Shown: positions 33,140-40,957, numbered from the stretch's first letter. The stretch: DNA of 56,078 bases from an uncultured Bacteroidales bacterium (GCA_945948555.1 CAMFBM010000014.1:1-56078); one strand, 5' to 3'. A program made the numbers and translations. The notes: generated by a model from the sequence alone, not told the origin.

Positions 33140-35338
33140 ATGAAGAAGACTAATCATATCAGTTTTTCTGTAGGAGAACTGCTACTGGGTTCATTGATGC
33201 TTTCGGGAGTCTTGGCTTTGAACTCTTGTGTGAAAGAGCGTCAGCCTCAGGAACTGGCGGAGAGGCCTACTGTGTGGCTTTCGTCCGCAAAACCCCAATT
33301 GTCTGAAAATCAAGATGAAACCACCAAGACTCATTGGACAGGGGAGACCATATTCTGGAGTAAGGGAGACAGTGTCAAGGTGGCTGCCAAAGGCGACGGT
33401 AGTTGGCTTGCGGAAGATGGAACTCAGGCAGCATTGGGGGCAATAGTCGAATCCAAAAGTAAAGTGTGGGATGACTGTGCCACTACACGCTTCAGCGTGC
33501 CATCCGAATTTCTGGACACTAAACACGAGAACTGGCAGTTCTATGCAGTCTATCCTGCATCCTGTGTCAAAGGCACTTGCACGACTTCCGACGGGGGTTT
33601 TCCGGTGAAAATTCCGCAAGTACAGATTCCTCTGCGCAACGATTCCGTGCGTTCATACGACCCTTCAGCTGACCTGCTTGTGGGAAAGACCTCTCAGATA
33701 ACCTCCCTTAAATACGGTGATGAGCTTGAAATGCTGTGGGAGAGGGCAGTGGCACACCTCGACCTCAATTTCCTGAATCTTCCGGGTGTCGAGGCTGGAG
33801 AGAAACTGATTTCCATAGTGATACGCACCGACAATCCGCTTGTGAACAACTTTACTCTCGGAGCGGATGGGGAGCTTGCCCTGCCCCAAGTGAGCGGTAC
33901 TGACAATATACTGACTGTGCTCCAGCGTTCGAGCAACATTGTGTTGGAGGAGGATGCCTCCATAAAGGATGTATGGCTGTGCGTGCGTCCCTGCACCGTT
34001 TCCGAGTTTTCGGTTGAAATCCTGACGGACAAGGCCGTCTATAAGAAATCCTGGACAGGAATAAGCCGCACCTTTTCCCGCAACAGACGCAACATGATGA
34101 ATGTCAACATGAAAGGTGCCGAACGCAAGGTCACATCATCGTCCCAAACGGGTGCCAATCTCAAGAAAATCTACGATTTGAGTTTTGACGTGACTATACC
34201 GGCAGTGAAGTTGTGGGAGAGCGCGTATATATACAACAGCATTCCTATTTCTGTAACAAAAGCCATTGACCTTCATATCGAAGTCCTGCCTATATATGTT
34301 TTCGGAAGCGAGGACTATTCCGGAGATTATTACGGCATAAGCGGATACTGCATCATGCACAATGGCTCGTTCTACAAGGAAGTGAAAGAATCTTTCGGGA
34401 GTTTTGTGACCATGTATGCCTACTACTGGTATATGAGCAGGTATAATCTTGAATTTCAACTGCTTTCGTCTGACGGGCAGACGGTTTCGAATGAGAACAC
34501 TTTATTCTTCGTAGATCCGGAACCATCCACCACCATTTCAAGTACCACCTACAAGAAAGGCTTCAGTTTCAGTCTTTCCCCAAAACTGACTATAGGAACA
34601 CGACAGGTTGAGGACGAAAAGACACAAGAACTGTCCTGGCAGAATATGCTGATGGGTGTCATAGGATTCGGCTTCAAGTGGGAAGACTCCTACACTCAAA
34701 ACCTGCCTGACCAATCGGTCGAGCTGAACACAGGAACCATGACGAGAGATGTGGCATACACAATAATTACAAACAATGACGAAAACGGGTTTGGTACAGA
34801 ATATATCCCGACGGTAGCAAGGACGGACCAGAGGGTGGATTTCAGCTTCGTATGGCAGCTCAAAAGCGGAAATTTCTGTGCGAAGGACAACGATTTTGGA
34901 AATATGAAACTTCAGATTGGAATTACCCCTGTATATAAGTCAGCCGCATATTCGGAGAATTCTCAGTCGGTAGGAAAGGTGGAGAGCAGAGTCACATACA
35001 CTCACCCTAAACTCTCGTCCACCATTGACCTTCCGGGAATGAACAGGATTCCTGTGGGAGATGTGAAAATCAAGAACACCTCTAGCAACACCATGACCAA
35101 TATCCTCTTCTACCGCAGCGGAGAATATGGCATTAACTCTCCATACTTTTCCCACAACGGTGCCTACAACCAGAATAAGGAGGCCGAAATAATGATGCGA
35201 GAGGGGAAATACGACATCGTGTATGAACTCGTGGAGCCTAATCTTCTCAACCCCATCGGCCGCTTTATGATACCAGGAGTGGAAGTCTCGGGCAATGGAA
35301 CTACGGAGACATCCACCATCAAGTCTGTCGATTTGTAA
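33140..35338 (+). CDS. Fimbrillin-like/leukocidin-fold fusion lipoprotein (putative toxin 2)
   Basis: A 732-residue lipoprotein (LALNSC, Cys 30). Residues 40-330 look fimbrillin-like: TKTHWTGETIFWSKGD, WQFYAVYPAS, RAVAHLDLNF, and a following strand-rich half. Residues 345-630 are homologous to the leukocidin-like core of the upstream gene: VLPIYVF, SGDYYGISGYCIMHNG, FFVDPEPSTTISSTTYKKGFS versus SFFETPNPTSTQSSTSYTVGF, ITNN, and IPTVARTDQRV versus IPAIARSDQKC. The stem candidate (about 471-520) is longer and less regular. A C-terminal beta domain (about 635-730) matches that of its partner. Two unequal paralogues side by side recall two-component leukocidins. It lies 9 nt after the mini-gene. 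Confidence 0.7.
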   Translation: MKKTNHISFSVGELLLGSLMLSGVLALNSCVKERQPQELAERPTVWLSSAKPQLSENQDETTKTHWTGETIFWSKGDSVKVAAKGDGSWLAEDGTQAALGAIVESKSKVWDDCATTRFSVPSEFLDTKHENWQFYAVYPASCVKGTCTTSDGGFPVKIPQVQIPLRNDSVRSYDPSADLLVGKTSQITSLKYGDELEMLWERAVAHLDLNFLNLPGVEAGEKLISIVIRTDNPLVNNFTLGADGELALPQVSGTDNILTVLQRSSNIVLEEDASIKDVWLCVRPCTVSEFSVEILTDKAVYKKSWTGISRTFSRNRRNMMNVNMKGAERKVTSSSQTGANLKKIYDLSFDVTIPAVKLWESAYIYNSIPISVTKAIDLHIEVLPIYVFGSEDYSGDYYGISGYCIMHNGSFYKEVKESFGSFVTMYAYYWYMSRYNLEFQLLSSDGQTVSNENTLFFVDPEPSTTISSTTYKKGFSFSLSPKLTIGTRQVEDEKTQELSWQNMLMGVIGFGFKWEDSYTQNLPDQSVELNTGTMTRDVAYTIITNNDENGFGTEYIPTVARTDQRVDFSFVWQLKSGNFCAKDNDFGNMKLQIGITPVYKSAAYSENSQSVGKVESRVTYTHPKLSSTIDLPGMNRIPVGDVKIKNTSSNTMTNILFYRSGEYGINSPYFSHNGAYNQNKEAEIMMREGKYDIVYELVEPNLLNPIGRFMIPGVEVSGNGTTETSTIKSVDL

Positions 35339-35369
35339 CACTTATATTAAAAATTTATAACACCTAATT

Positions 35370-35735
35370 ATGAAAAAGTTTTTTTGTATGGCTCTGGCAG
35401 CCATTTTCGCAATCCTGACAATCAACTCCTGCTCCAACAAAGACGAGGGAGTGACCTACTACACCTTTAATTTGAATTATCACTCGAGCAACAATTCAAA
35501 TTTCCATGCCATCGAGCAGGCATTGGGAGACCGTTACAATGCCCATTACCAAACGGAAAACCAGGCAAGGCAGGAATGGAAGGCCTTCCTGTCAGCAGTT
35601 GATGACAGCCAGGTTAAGTGTGCTTCAGATGATTACTATGAAGTCTTACTGGTGAAGATGGGTCAGAAAGGCCAATATTTCGAAGTGGTCAAAACATTGG
35701 AGAAAGTCAGATGGGACAGCACCGGAAGGCACTGA
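35370..35735 (+). CDS. Small lipoprotein of unknown function
   Basis: A 121-residue lipoprotein (MKKFFCMALAAIFAILTINSC, Cys 21). The mature part has a strand YYTFNLNYHSS, a helix HAIEQALGDRYNAHY and a final EVVKTLEKVRWDS. No family is recognised. It lies 31 nt downstream of the second leukocidin-like gene on the same strand and probably shares the transcript. As the last gene of a putative toxin operon it could be an immunity or accessory factor, but nothing in the sequence proves this. Confidence 0.72.
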   Translation: MKKFFCMALAAIFAILTINSCSNKDEGVTYYTFNLNYHSSNNSNFHAIEQALGDRYNAHYQTENQARQEWKAFLSAVDDSQVKCASDDYYEVLLVKMGQKGQYFEVVKTLEKVRWDSTGRH

Positions 35736-35758
35736 GTCGCTGAGGAAGGGAATGTACA

Positions 35759-35929
35759 ATGCTATTGACGGTTATGTCCTGCACCTCACAGAGAGTGTGG
35801 GACATAACTGATTACGGAGCAATCGGAGACGACCTTTCCGACAACACACTGGCAATCAACCGTGCGGTCGGCCTGGGATATGAACTGGACAATGCCCGTT
35901 TTGAAAATGTCAATATTTCCGGAAGTTAG
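35759..35929 (+). pseudogene. Remnant of a pectate-lyase-fold (GH28-like) lipoprotein gene
   Basis: A 56-codon frame reads MLLTVMSCTSQ (truncated signal with lipobox), then WDITDYGAIGDDLSDNTLAI, the typical entry to right-handed beta-helix pectinases (ITDYGAxGDGxxxNTxAI). It jumps straight to LDNARFENVNISGS, which resembles an end strand of such a helix. About 300-400 middle residues are missing, so this is the scar of an internal deletion. It lies between the putative toxin operon and ahcY. Confidence 0.65.
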
Positions 35930-35944
35930 TGGGAGTTAAAGGGA

Positions 35945-37198
35945 TTATTCTCCATAGAGGTAGCGGTGCTGCGCTGGGGTGAGGGTGTCGATTTCGCAGC
36001 CCCAGTGGGCGAGTTTGCGACGGGCGACCTCATTGTCGATTTCCTTCGGGACATCATTGACCATACGCCCGGGCTCGCGGGAGATTCTGTCGCGGTTCTC
36101 GACGAGATACTTTGCACTGAGGGCCTGGATGGCAAATGACATGTCCATAATCTCGGCTGGATGTCCGTCGCCTGCGGCAAGATTCACAAGACGGCCTTCG
36201 GCAAGCACATAGATGGTTTTCCCGCCCTCAAGGACATAGCCGATGATATTCTTCCTTGCAGGGCCGCAGGACACTGCCATCCTGCGCAGGGCAGCGACAT
36301 CCACCTCAACATCGAAGTGGCCGGCGTTGCAGCAGATTGCTCCGTCCTTCATACTTCGGAAATCACCTTCGGTAATGACTCCCTCGCATCCCGTCACCGT
36401 CACGAAGATATCCCCGACGCCTGCTGCCTGAGACATTTTCATCACCTTGAAACCGTCCATCACAGCCTCCATCGCCTTAATTGGATCAACCTCTGTCACA
36501 ATCACTTCCGCACCCAGGCCCTTTGCCCTCATCGCAACGCCCTTGCCACACCAGCCATAGCCTGCCACAACAACGTTCTTTCCTGCGACAATCAGATTGG
36601 TCGTGCGGTTGATGCCGTCCCAGACGGACTGGCCTGTACCGTAACGGTTGTCAAAGAGATGTTTGCAGTCGGCATTGTTCACCAGCATCATCGGAAATTC
36701 CAGGCGTCTCTCGCGGTTGAGCGACATCAGGCGGAGAATCCCCGTGGTGGTTTCTTCGCAACCGCCGATCACGTTCGGGATGAGGTCTCGGAACTCCGTG
36801 TGAATCAGGTTCACAAGGTCTCCCCCGTCATCAATTATGATGTTGGGACCGACTTCGAGCACCCTCCTGATGTGAGCCTCATACTCCTGTGCGGTCGCTC
36901 CGTACCAGGCAAACACATTCAGTCCCTCGTGGACAAGGGCAGCGGCGACATCGTCCTGGGTCGAGAGCGGATTGCTTCCGGTGACATACATCTGTGCACC
37001 GCCGGCAGCAAGCACCTCGCAGAGATATGCCGTCTTGGCTTCCAGATGCACGGAAAGGGCGATTTTCAATCCATCAAAAGGTCTGGTTGCGGAAAATTCC
37101 CTTTCAAGGGAGTTCAACAGAGGGGCGTGACGCTTCACCCATTCGATTTTCAACTGTCCGTCCTGCCAGAGGTCTGCATTTCTGATTTCGCTTGCCAT
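35945..37198 (-). CDS. ahcY: S-adenosylhomocysteine hydrolase
   Basis: A 417-residue NAD-dependent enzyme splitting SAH into adenosine and homocysteine, removing the inhibitor of methyltransferases. ATG 37198 (MASEIRNADLW) fits family start; earlier in-frame Mets would add an unrelated leader. Visible are the substrate region TGSNPLSTQDDVAAAL, NNADCKHLFDNRYGTGQS, the NAD loop VVAGYGWCGKGVAMRAKGLGA, CNAGHFDVEV and the C-terminal QHRYLYGE. It is the shorter bacterial/archaeal form lacking the roughly 40-residue insertion of longer enzymes. TATCTTTG lies 27-34 nt upstream on the minus strand. Confidence 0.97.
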   Translation of the reverse strand: MASEIRNADLWQDGQLKIEWVKRHAPLLNSLEREFSATRPFDGLKIALSVHLEAKTAYLCEVLAAGGAQMYVTGSNPLSTQDDVAAALVHEGLNVFAWYGATAQEYEAHIRRVLEVGPNIIIDDGGDLVNLIHTEFRDLIPNVIGGCEETTTGILRLMSLNRERRLEFPMMLVNNADCKHLFDNRYGTGQSVWDGINRTTNLIVAGKNVVVAGYGWCGKGVAMRAKGLGAEVIVTEVDPIKAMEAVMDGFKVMKMSQAAGVGDIFVTVTGCEGVITEGDFRSMKDGAICCNAGHFDVEVDVAALRRMAVSCGPARKNIIGYVLEGGKTIYVLAEGRLVNLAAGDGHPAEIMDMSFAIQALSAKYLVENRDRISREPGRMVNDVPKEIDNEVARRKLAHWGCEIDTLTPAQHRYLYGE

Positions 37199-37316
37199 AG
37201 TATTCTGAGTTTTTGTTGCGGATGCAAAGATATATCTTTTTAATGACATAGATTTTTGATGAATATGAGATATTTTATATTTTTGAATCTTGCGAAACTT
37301 GAGGACGGAGGACGTG

Positions 37317-38105
37317 ATGACGGATTTCAGATTTGTGACGACGGCTGTGGCTGATTTTTTCTTTCCGAGGCAATGTCTCGTCTGCGGCTGCATTCTGCCT
37401 GCCGACAGAAAACATCTCTGCGGAGACTGTGCAGAGGATATTCCGCTGACATATTACTGGGACAGGGAACACAACCCGATGGCCGACCGGCTCAATGACC
37501 TGATTCAAAGGGATCTGAATGCAGAGGATTTTGCACCCGGGAAGACTGTCACATACTCCCGTGCTGCCGCCCTTTTCTTCTTCAGGCCCGAGTCGGGCTA
37601 CAGACACATCTGCCATCAGTTGAAATACCACAGGAATTTCAGCGCGGGGAGGGCGTATGCCGATATGCTGGCACAGAGGCTTGCCGGGTCGGATCTTTTC
37701 AAGGACGTGGATGTCGTGGTTCCCGTTCCGCTTCACCCGCTGCGAAGATTCAGGAGGGGGTACAATCAGGCAGAAATCATTGCAGAGGTAGTCTCAGAAA
37801 AGCTTGGAACAAAGATGTGTCCGGGGATGCTCAGACGCCGGAGATACACGGGAACCCAGACAAGACTGGACGTGGAACACAAGGTGAGGAACGTTTCAAA
37901 TGCCTTTGTTTTCGGGAAATATGAAAAAGTGTGGAAGTTTCCGAAAAGAGTGGCGGCGAAGGCAAGTCCGTCACACATACTCATCGTCGATGATGTCTTC
38001 ACCACCGGAGCCACGGTCAATGCCTGCGCCAGGGTACTTCGGGAGAGGTTCGGTAGGGAAGTCCGCATCAGCGTCGCCACTCTGGCAGCTGTGGGGGACG
38101 TTTAG
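37317..38105 (+). CDS. ComF family phosphoribosyltransferase-like protein
   Basis: A 262-residue protein from ATG 37317 (a TTG start at 37290 is less likely). A four-Cys zinc site (CLVCGCILPADRKHLCGDC) is followed by a phosphoribosyltransferase domain with HILIVDDVFTTGATVNAC, the PRPP loop, and VPVPLHPLRRFRRGYNQAE, the ComF hallmark. ComF proteins support DNA uptake in competent bacteria, but the enzymatic role is unclear. It diverges from ahcY. Confidence 0.92.
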   Translation: MTDFRFVTTAVADFFFPRQCLVCGCILPADRKHLCGDCAEDIPLTYYWDREHNPMADRLNDLIQRDLNAEDFAPGKTVTYSRAAALFFFRPESGYRHICHQLKYHRNFSAGRAYADMLAQRLAGSDLFKDVDVVVPVPLHPLRRFRRGYNQAEIIAEVVSEKLGTKMCPGMLRRRRYTGTQTRLDVEHKVRNVSNAFVFGKYEKVWKFPKRVAAKASPSHILIVDDVFTTGATVNACARVLRERFGREVRISVATLAAVGDV

Positions 38106-38472
38106 CAGATAGTGTCAGAGATTGAGCGATTGGCCGGCATATTTGCCAGCCGCGTTGCCTGCCGACCATACTCCCGCCATCTAAATCGTGGACTATCCAT
38201 AAAAAGGGCGGTTCTGGTGGACAGACGCAGGTAATGATATTTTAGCTGCCGATATAGTGCTATCAAAAGATATTCCTATAGCACGGAATATCCAGGTAAT
38301 CTAGCTTTGAAATAAGACATAAAATGCTTCTGATAGCCTACATATGATTGAATGTCATAATTTCGGGGCGCTTCGCGCCGAATCTCTCGCGCCGGGCGCG
38401 AGAAGAAGCCCGCAAAACGCATGTTCTGACAATCCCGCTACGCAGGGATTGCCAGAACACGCTGATTAAGAG
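38106..38472. other. Intergenic region with stacked hairpins
   Basis: This 367-nt gap between comF and the FISUMP lipoprotein holds no convincing gene. The first 250 nt are non-coding with one small inverted pair (GTGCTAT/ATAGCAC near 38260-38290). The last 110 nt contain three successive hairpins, described separately. Confidence 0.6.
38362..38459. repeat. Three consecutive hairpins downstream of the FISUMP lipoprotein
   Basis: Hairpin one is 38362-38382 (GGCGC-TTC-GCGCC core). Hairpin two is a 19-nt palindrome with a single central base, TCTCGCGCCGGGCGCGAGA (38385-38403). Hairpin three pairs TGTTCTGACAATCCC (38422-38436) with GGGATTGCCAGAACA (38445-38459), one mismatch in 15. They follow the stop of the minus-strand gene by 14 nt and could terminate it; the composite form also resembles REP-type elements. 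Confidence 0.7.
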
Positions 38473-40293
38473 TTATTCTTGGAGACAGCGGACTGAGAAG
38501 CCGCACGCGCGATTGCCGTAGCTAGACGGATCGACGAGGCCATATTCGTAGAAGCTCAGGCAGTACGCGTAGTAGTCGTAAGGAGAGGCAGACCAATAGT
38601 AGCCGCCGTTACCGACATCGTAAAGACCGCCATCGCTGTAGTAGCGATAACCCGAAGCAGGATACCAGATGGTACTTGCTGAACCGAACTTTCCGGAGAA
38701 GTTCATGCCTTTATTGGTGCTGTCGTATAATGATGCATCTTTGAAATACGACGATGAGCCCAAGGCCTTTGACCATATACCATTACTACCTCCGTCAGGA
38801 ACACGCCAACCGGCTGGACATGGGTCGTATATTGACTTATCGCTTGATGAGGTGGTCCAACGGGTGTTGTCTATTGAAGAATCTCCTGTGTAATACCAAT
38901 CGTAATTCTTACTGTTGTAAGTAATAAATGTAGTAGGGTTAGCGGTAGCGTAGTCGATTGTACCATTCGATGAATCTGATGAAACTGCAGATGGCCAAGT
39001 GATGGTGGAGTTGGCTATGGTATTGCTGCTGATTGAAGAAGACCCTAGGAACGGATCCTTTCTTCCCCACTGATAAAGAAGGCCAAGAGCACCGACGTCA
39101 CCAGGAGTTGCACTTGTGGCGCCGAGGTTGCGGTCCATCATGGTACCTGCGTTGTTGTAATACTCCTGACCTTGAGGCTGGTCGGTCAGCCAGATATGCC
39201 ATGACCAGAGAATATTGCCCTCAGCATCCTTGGCGGCGATGACGGCATTACCCTCCTTGAAGGTATCGGCGGTCTGGAAGGTGACTTCACCATTCTTGTA
39301 AGAAATATTCTTCACCAAATCACCCACGTTAGGAGTCACATCTGTTCCGAAAGATTCCCAAAGCACCTCAGCAGATGACACTGCACCCACTGATTCGCTG
39401 CTGTTACCCTTGACGGTGCTGAACTTGTACGACCCGGCCGCTGAAATGATATAACTGTTTGCTGTTCCATTCTCTGAGAGATTAACCACATCACCATCGA
39501 CTGAACCACCGAGAGTAACAACTGGCATGAGTTTCAGACTCTTGCGGCTGACTGTGTTGGTGACAGACTTTGAATATGTCCATACTGCCTGGTCGTCATC
39601 GTAGAGACCGAGTTCGAGAGAATTGTATGTTCCGATCGGAAGCGGGACATAGATACTGATGTCAGACTTTGCAGTCAATGCGATGAAGTTCAATGTGATT
39701 GTCTTCTCTGAGGCAGCCGAAGCCGATGATGTCTCGATCACAGGATAATCCTCAGCAAGATTCGCCGTGAATGTTCCGTTGATCTTCTTGTCGAGGGTGA
39801 TAGTGAACTTGTTCACGCCAGCAGGGACATCCTTGAACTTGAATCGCATAACACCGGCAAGGTGGTTGAACTTGATGGTTCCACCGACGTTGACTCCATA
39901 CATCGCTGCGTTGGTGTTGGTGAGGGACGAACCAAGGTCGTATGAAGCAGGAAGGACAAAGTTCAGTACTTCTGTGGAAATTGAATGTCCGCCATTGTAA
40001 GGATAAACTGCCTTGCCGGTCGTTTCACCTACAAAACCACCATATGTGAATTTAGCACTTGATGTCCCTGCTCCCGATGAAAGGGTTCCGACAACACTTC
40101 CATTTGTTGTCTGAAGCCATACCTGATCGCCTGCTGACCATGAAAATACACCTTCATCAGTAACGGAAGTACGGGTCTGGTCACCTTCCATTACAGCGAG
40201 GATTGTATGTTCTGTTACAGGAACCTCCTCTACTGCGCAACTACTCAACAGCAATCCTGCCAGAACAAAAATTGAAAAATATCTGAGTTTCAT
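38473..40293 (-). CDS. Fimbrillin-like lipoprotein with C-terminal FISUMP domain
   Basis: A 606-residue lipoprotein (LLLSSC, Cys 19). Residues 25-260 are fimbrillin-like: TRTSVTDEGVFSWSAGDQVWL, KAVYPYNGG, IKFNHLAGVMRFKF. A linker domain (about 270-370) leads to a C-terminal Fibrobacter succinogenes major paralogous (FISUMP, TIGR02145-type) domain with WHIWLTD, MDRNLGA, GLLYQWGRKDPF, DPCPAGWRVP, YWSAS and GFSVRCLQE. That domain has a C-type-lectin-like fold often used for binding surfaces. The last 40 residues differ from the usual Asn-rich consensus in a way typical of diversity-generating retroelement (DGR) targets. A 39-codon mini-gene lies upstream across a REP-like element. Probably a surface adhesin. 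Confidence 0.88.
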   Translation of the reverse strand: MKLRYFSIFVLAGLLLSSCAVEEVPVTEHTILAVMEGDQTRTSVTDEGVFSWSAGDQVWLQTTNGSVVGTLSSGAGTSSAKFTYGGFVGETTGKAVYPYNGGHSISTEVLNFVLPASYDLGSSLTNTNAAMYGVNVGGTIKFNHLAGVMRFKFKDVPAGVNKFTITLDKKINGTFTANLAEDYPVIETSSASAASEKTITLNFIALTAKSDISIYVPLPIGTYNSLELGLYDDDQAVWTYSKSVTNTVSRKSLKLMPVVTLGGSVDGDVVNLSENGTANSYIISAAGSYKFSTVKGNSSESVGAVSSAEVLWESFGTDVTPNVGDLVKNISYKNGEVTFQTADTFKEGNAVIAAKDAEGNILWSWHIWLTDQPQGQEYYNNAGTMMDRNLGATSATPGDVGALGLLYQWGRKDPFLGSSSISSNTIANSTITWPSAVSSDSSNGTIDYATANPTTFITYNSKNYDWYYTGDSSIDNTRWTTSSSDKSIYDPCPAGWRVPDGGSNGIWSKALGSSSYFKDASLYDSTNKGMNFSGKFGSASTIWYPASGYRYYSDGGLYDVGNGGYYWSASPYDYYAYCLSFYEYGLVDPSSYGNRACGFSVRCLQE

Positions 40294-40336
40294 ATAGTTA
40301 CAATAAATATTTACATTGATACGACGACTTTATAAG

Positions 40337-40392
40337 ATTCCCGATCAAGTCGGGAATGACAGAGGACGTCATTGCCGGCTGTGACCGGCAAT
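40337..40392. repeat. REP-like double hairpin
   Basis: ATTCCCGA-TCAAG-TCGGGAAT (40337-40357) is followed 13 nt later by ATTGCCGG-CTGTGA-CCGGCAAT (40371-40392). Both are perfect 8-bp stems. The pair lies between the mini-gene stop and the start of the fimbrillin/FISUMP lipoprotein gene. The form resembles extragenic palindromes found in many copies in genomes; only one full copy is visible here. Confidence 0.65.
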
Positions 40393-40512
40393 CTACATAT
40401 AGCCCTCTTGCGGATCCATGTCAAGATCCGTACTGCTGCTGCCACAGATCACTCCCTCTGCATAAACATCCAGAACTTCCACTTCCGGGGAGATGTACTT
40501 GTTTTCTTCCAT
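40393..40512 (-). CDS. Small acidic peptide (39 aa) upstream of FISUMP lipoprotein
   Basis: It opens MEENKYISPEVEVLDVY and ends TDLDMDPQEGYM before TAG at 40395-40393. The stop abuts the REP-like element. It has no signal peptide. It resembles the 33005-33130 peptide (KEYISPFLNTVEV versus NKYISPEVEVLDV) and sits in the same place, directly upstream of a fimbrillin-like lipoprotein. The last third of the gene contains a hairpin (CGGATC 40411-40416 with GATCCG 40425-40430), so the tail may be partly repeat-derived. Confidence 0.66.
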   Translation of the reverse strand: MEENKYISPEVEVLDVYAEGVICGSSSTDLDMDPQEGYM

Positions 40513-40552
40513 AATGATGCTAGTTATTTCTCGAAAATGATTAATATTTTAC

Positions 40553-40798
40553 CTAAAAATGAGCGGGTCTGGATGGGCGGATTTCGATTTTGGATTTGGG
40601 AACGAAGTAATATTTCACGGCATCCTCGGCAACCCTGCTGTCGGAGGCTACAATCCGGGAAGCCTTGCGGAGCCATTTGCGGTGCCTGACTGACAGATAA
40701 TGACGACGCAGCCAGCTGCAGCCCTTTCTTTCACGCAAAAATGCGAAATCGTCAATGACCACAACCCAGCCGCCTGTTTCGTCCCTGTATTTTTTCAT
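40553..40798 (-). pseudogene. Glycosyltransferase family 4 fragment, small ORF
   Basis: From ATG 40798 an 81-residue frame reads VVVIDDFAFLRERKG, then LRKASRIVASDSRVAEDAVKYYFVPKSKIEI. This matches the mid-section of GT4 enzymes (hDLaFL ... kkAdrIIavSe.tk.dl..yygvp.eKI). The acceptor N-terminus and the entire nucleotide-sugar domain are absent. It may be a decayed gene or a retained small protein. A TATATTTG -7 box lies at 40836-40829, so it may be expressed and lead into the peptide gene 40 nt downstream. Confidence 0.5.
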
Positions 40799-40828
40799 AT
40801 CCTGTGTCCCTGAGACAAATTGCAGGGC

Positions 40829-40836
40829 AAATATAC
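40829..40836 (-). promoter_or_regulatory. -7 box upstream of the GT4 fragment / peptide / FISUMP run
   Basis: TATATTTG on the minus strand matches TAnnTTTG and lies 30 nt before ATG 40798. No clear TTG is seen 19-21 nt upstream. It could drive the GT4 fragment, peptide C and the FISUMP lipoprotein together. Confidence 0.4.
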
Positions 40837-40894
40837 AACATTTCAGGATATATATTATCACCCGGCGTTTCGCAATTACAAAACTTAAATTCAT

Positions 40895-40941
40895 TATCTT
40901 TGCGGACTTAAACAGGTCTCAGCCTGCGACTAGGCAAGACC
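40895..40941 (+). promoter_or_regulatory. -7 box and leader hairpin of the PAP2 gene
   Basis: TATCTTTG (40895-40902) matches the -7 consensus. The predicted leader contains a hairpin: GGTCT (40915-40919) with AGACC (40937-40941) enclosing GCCT/AGGC. The hairpin lies 17 nt before the ATG and may affect mRNA stability or translation (inference). Confidence 0.45.
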
Positions 40942-40957
40942 ACAACATCGAATATTA

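Noticed and set aside
36161..37243. 360-codon plus-strand frame
   Set aside because: Antisense to ahcY, whose protein matches its family throughout; the opposite frame has no domain.
38106..38472. Possible template repeat of a diversity-generating retroelement in the gap
   Set aside because: No stretch there resembles the end of the FISUMP gene, and no reverse transcriptase is in the window.
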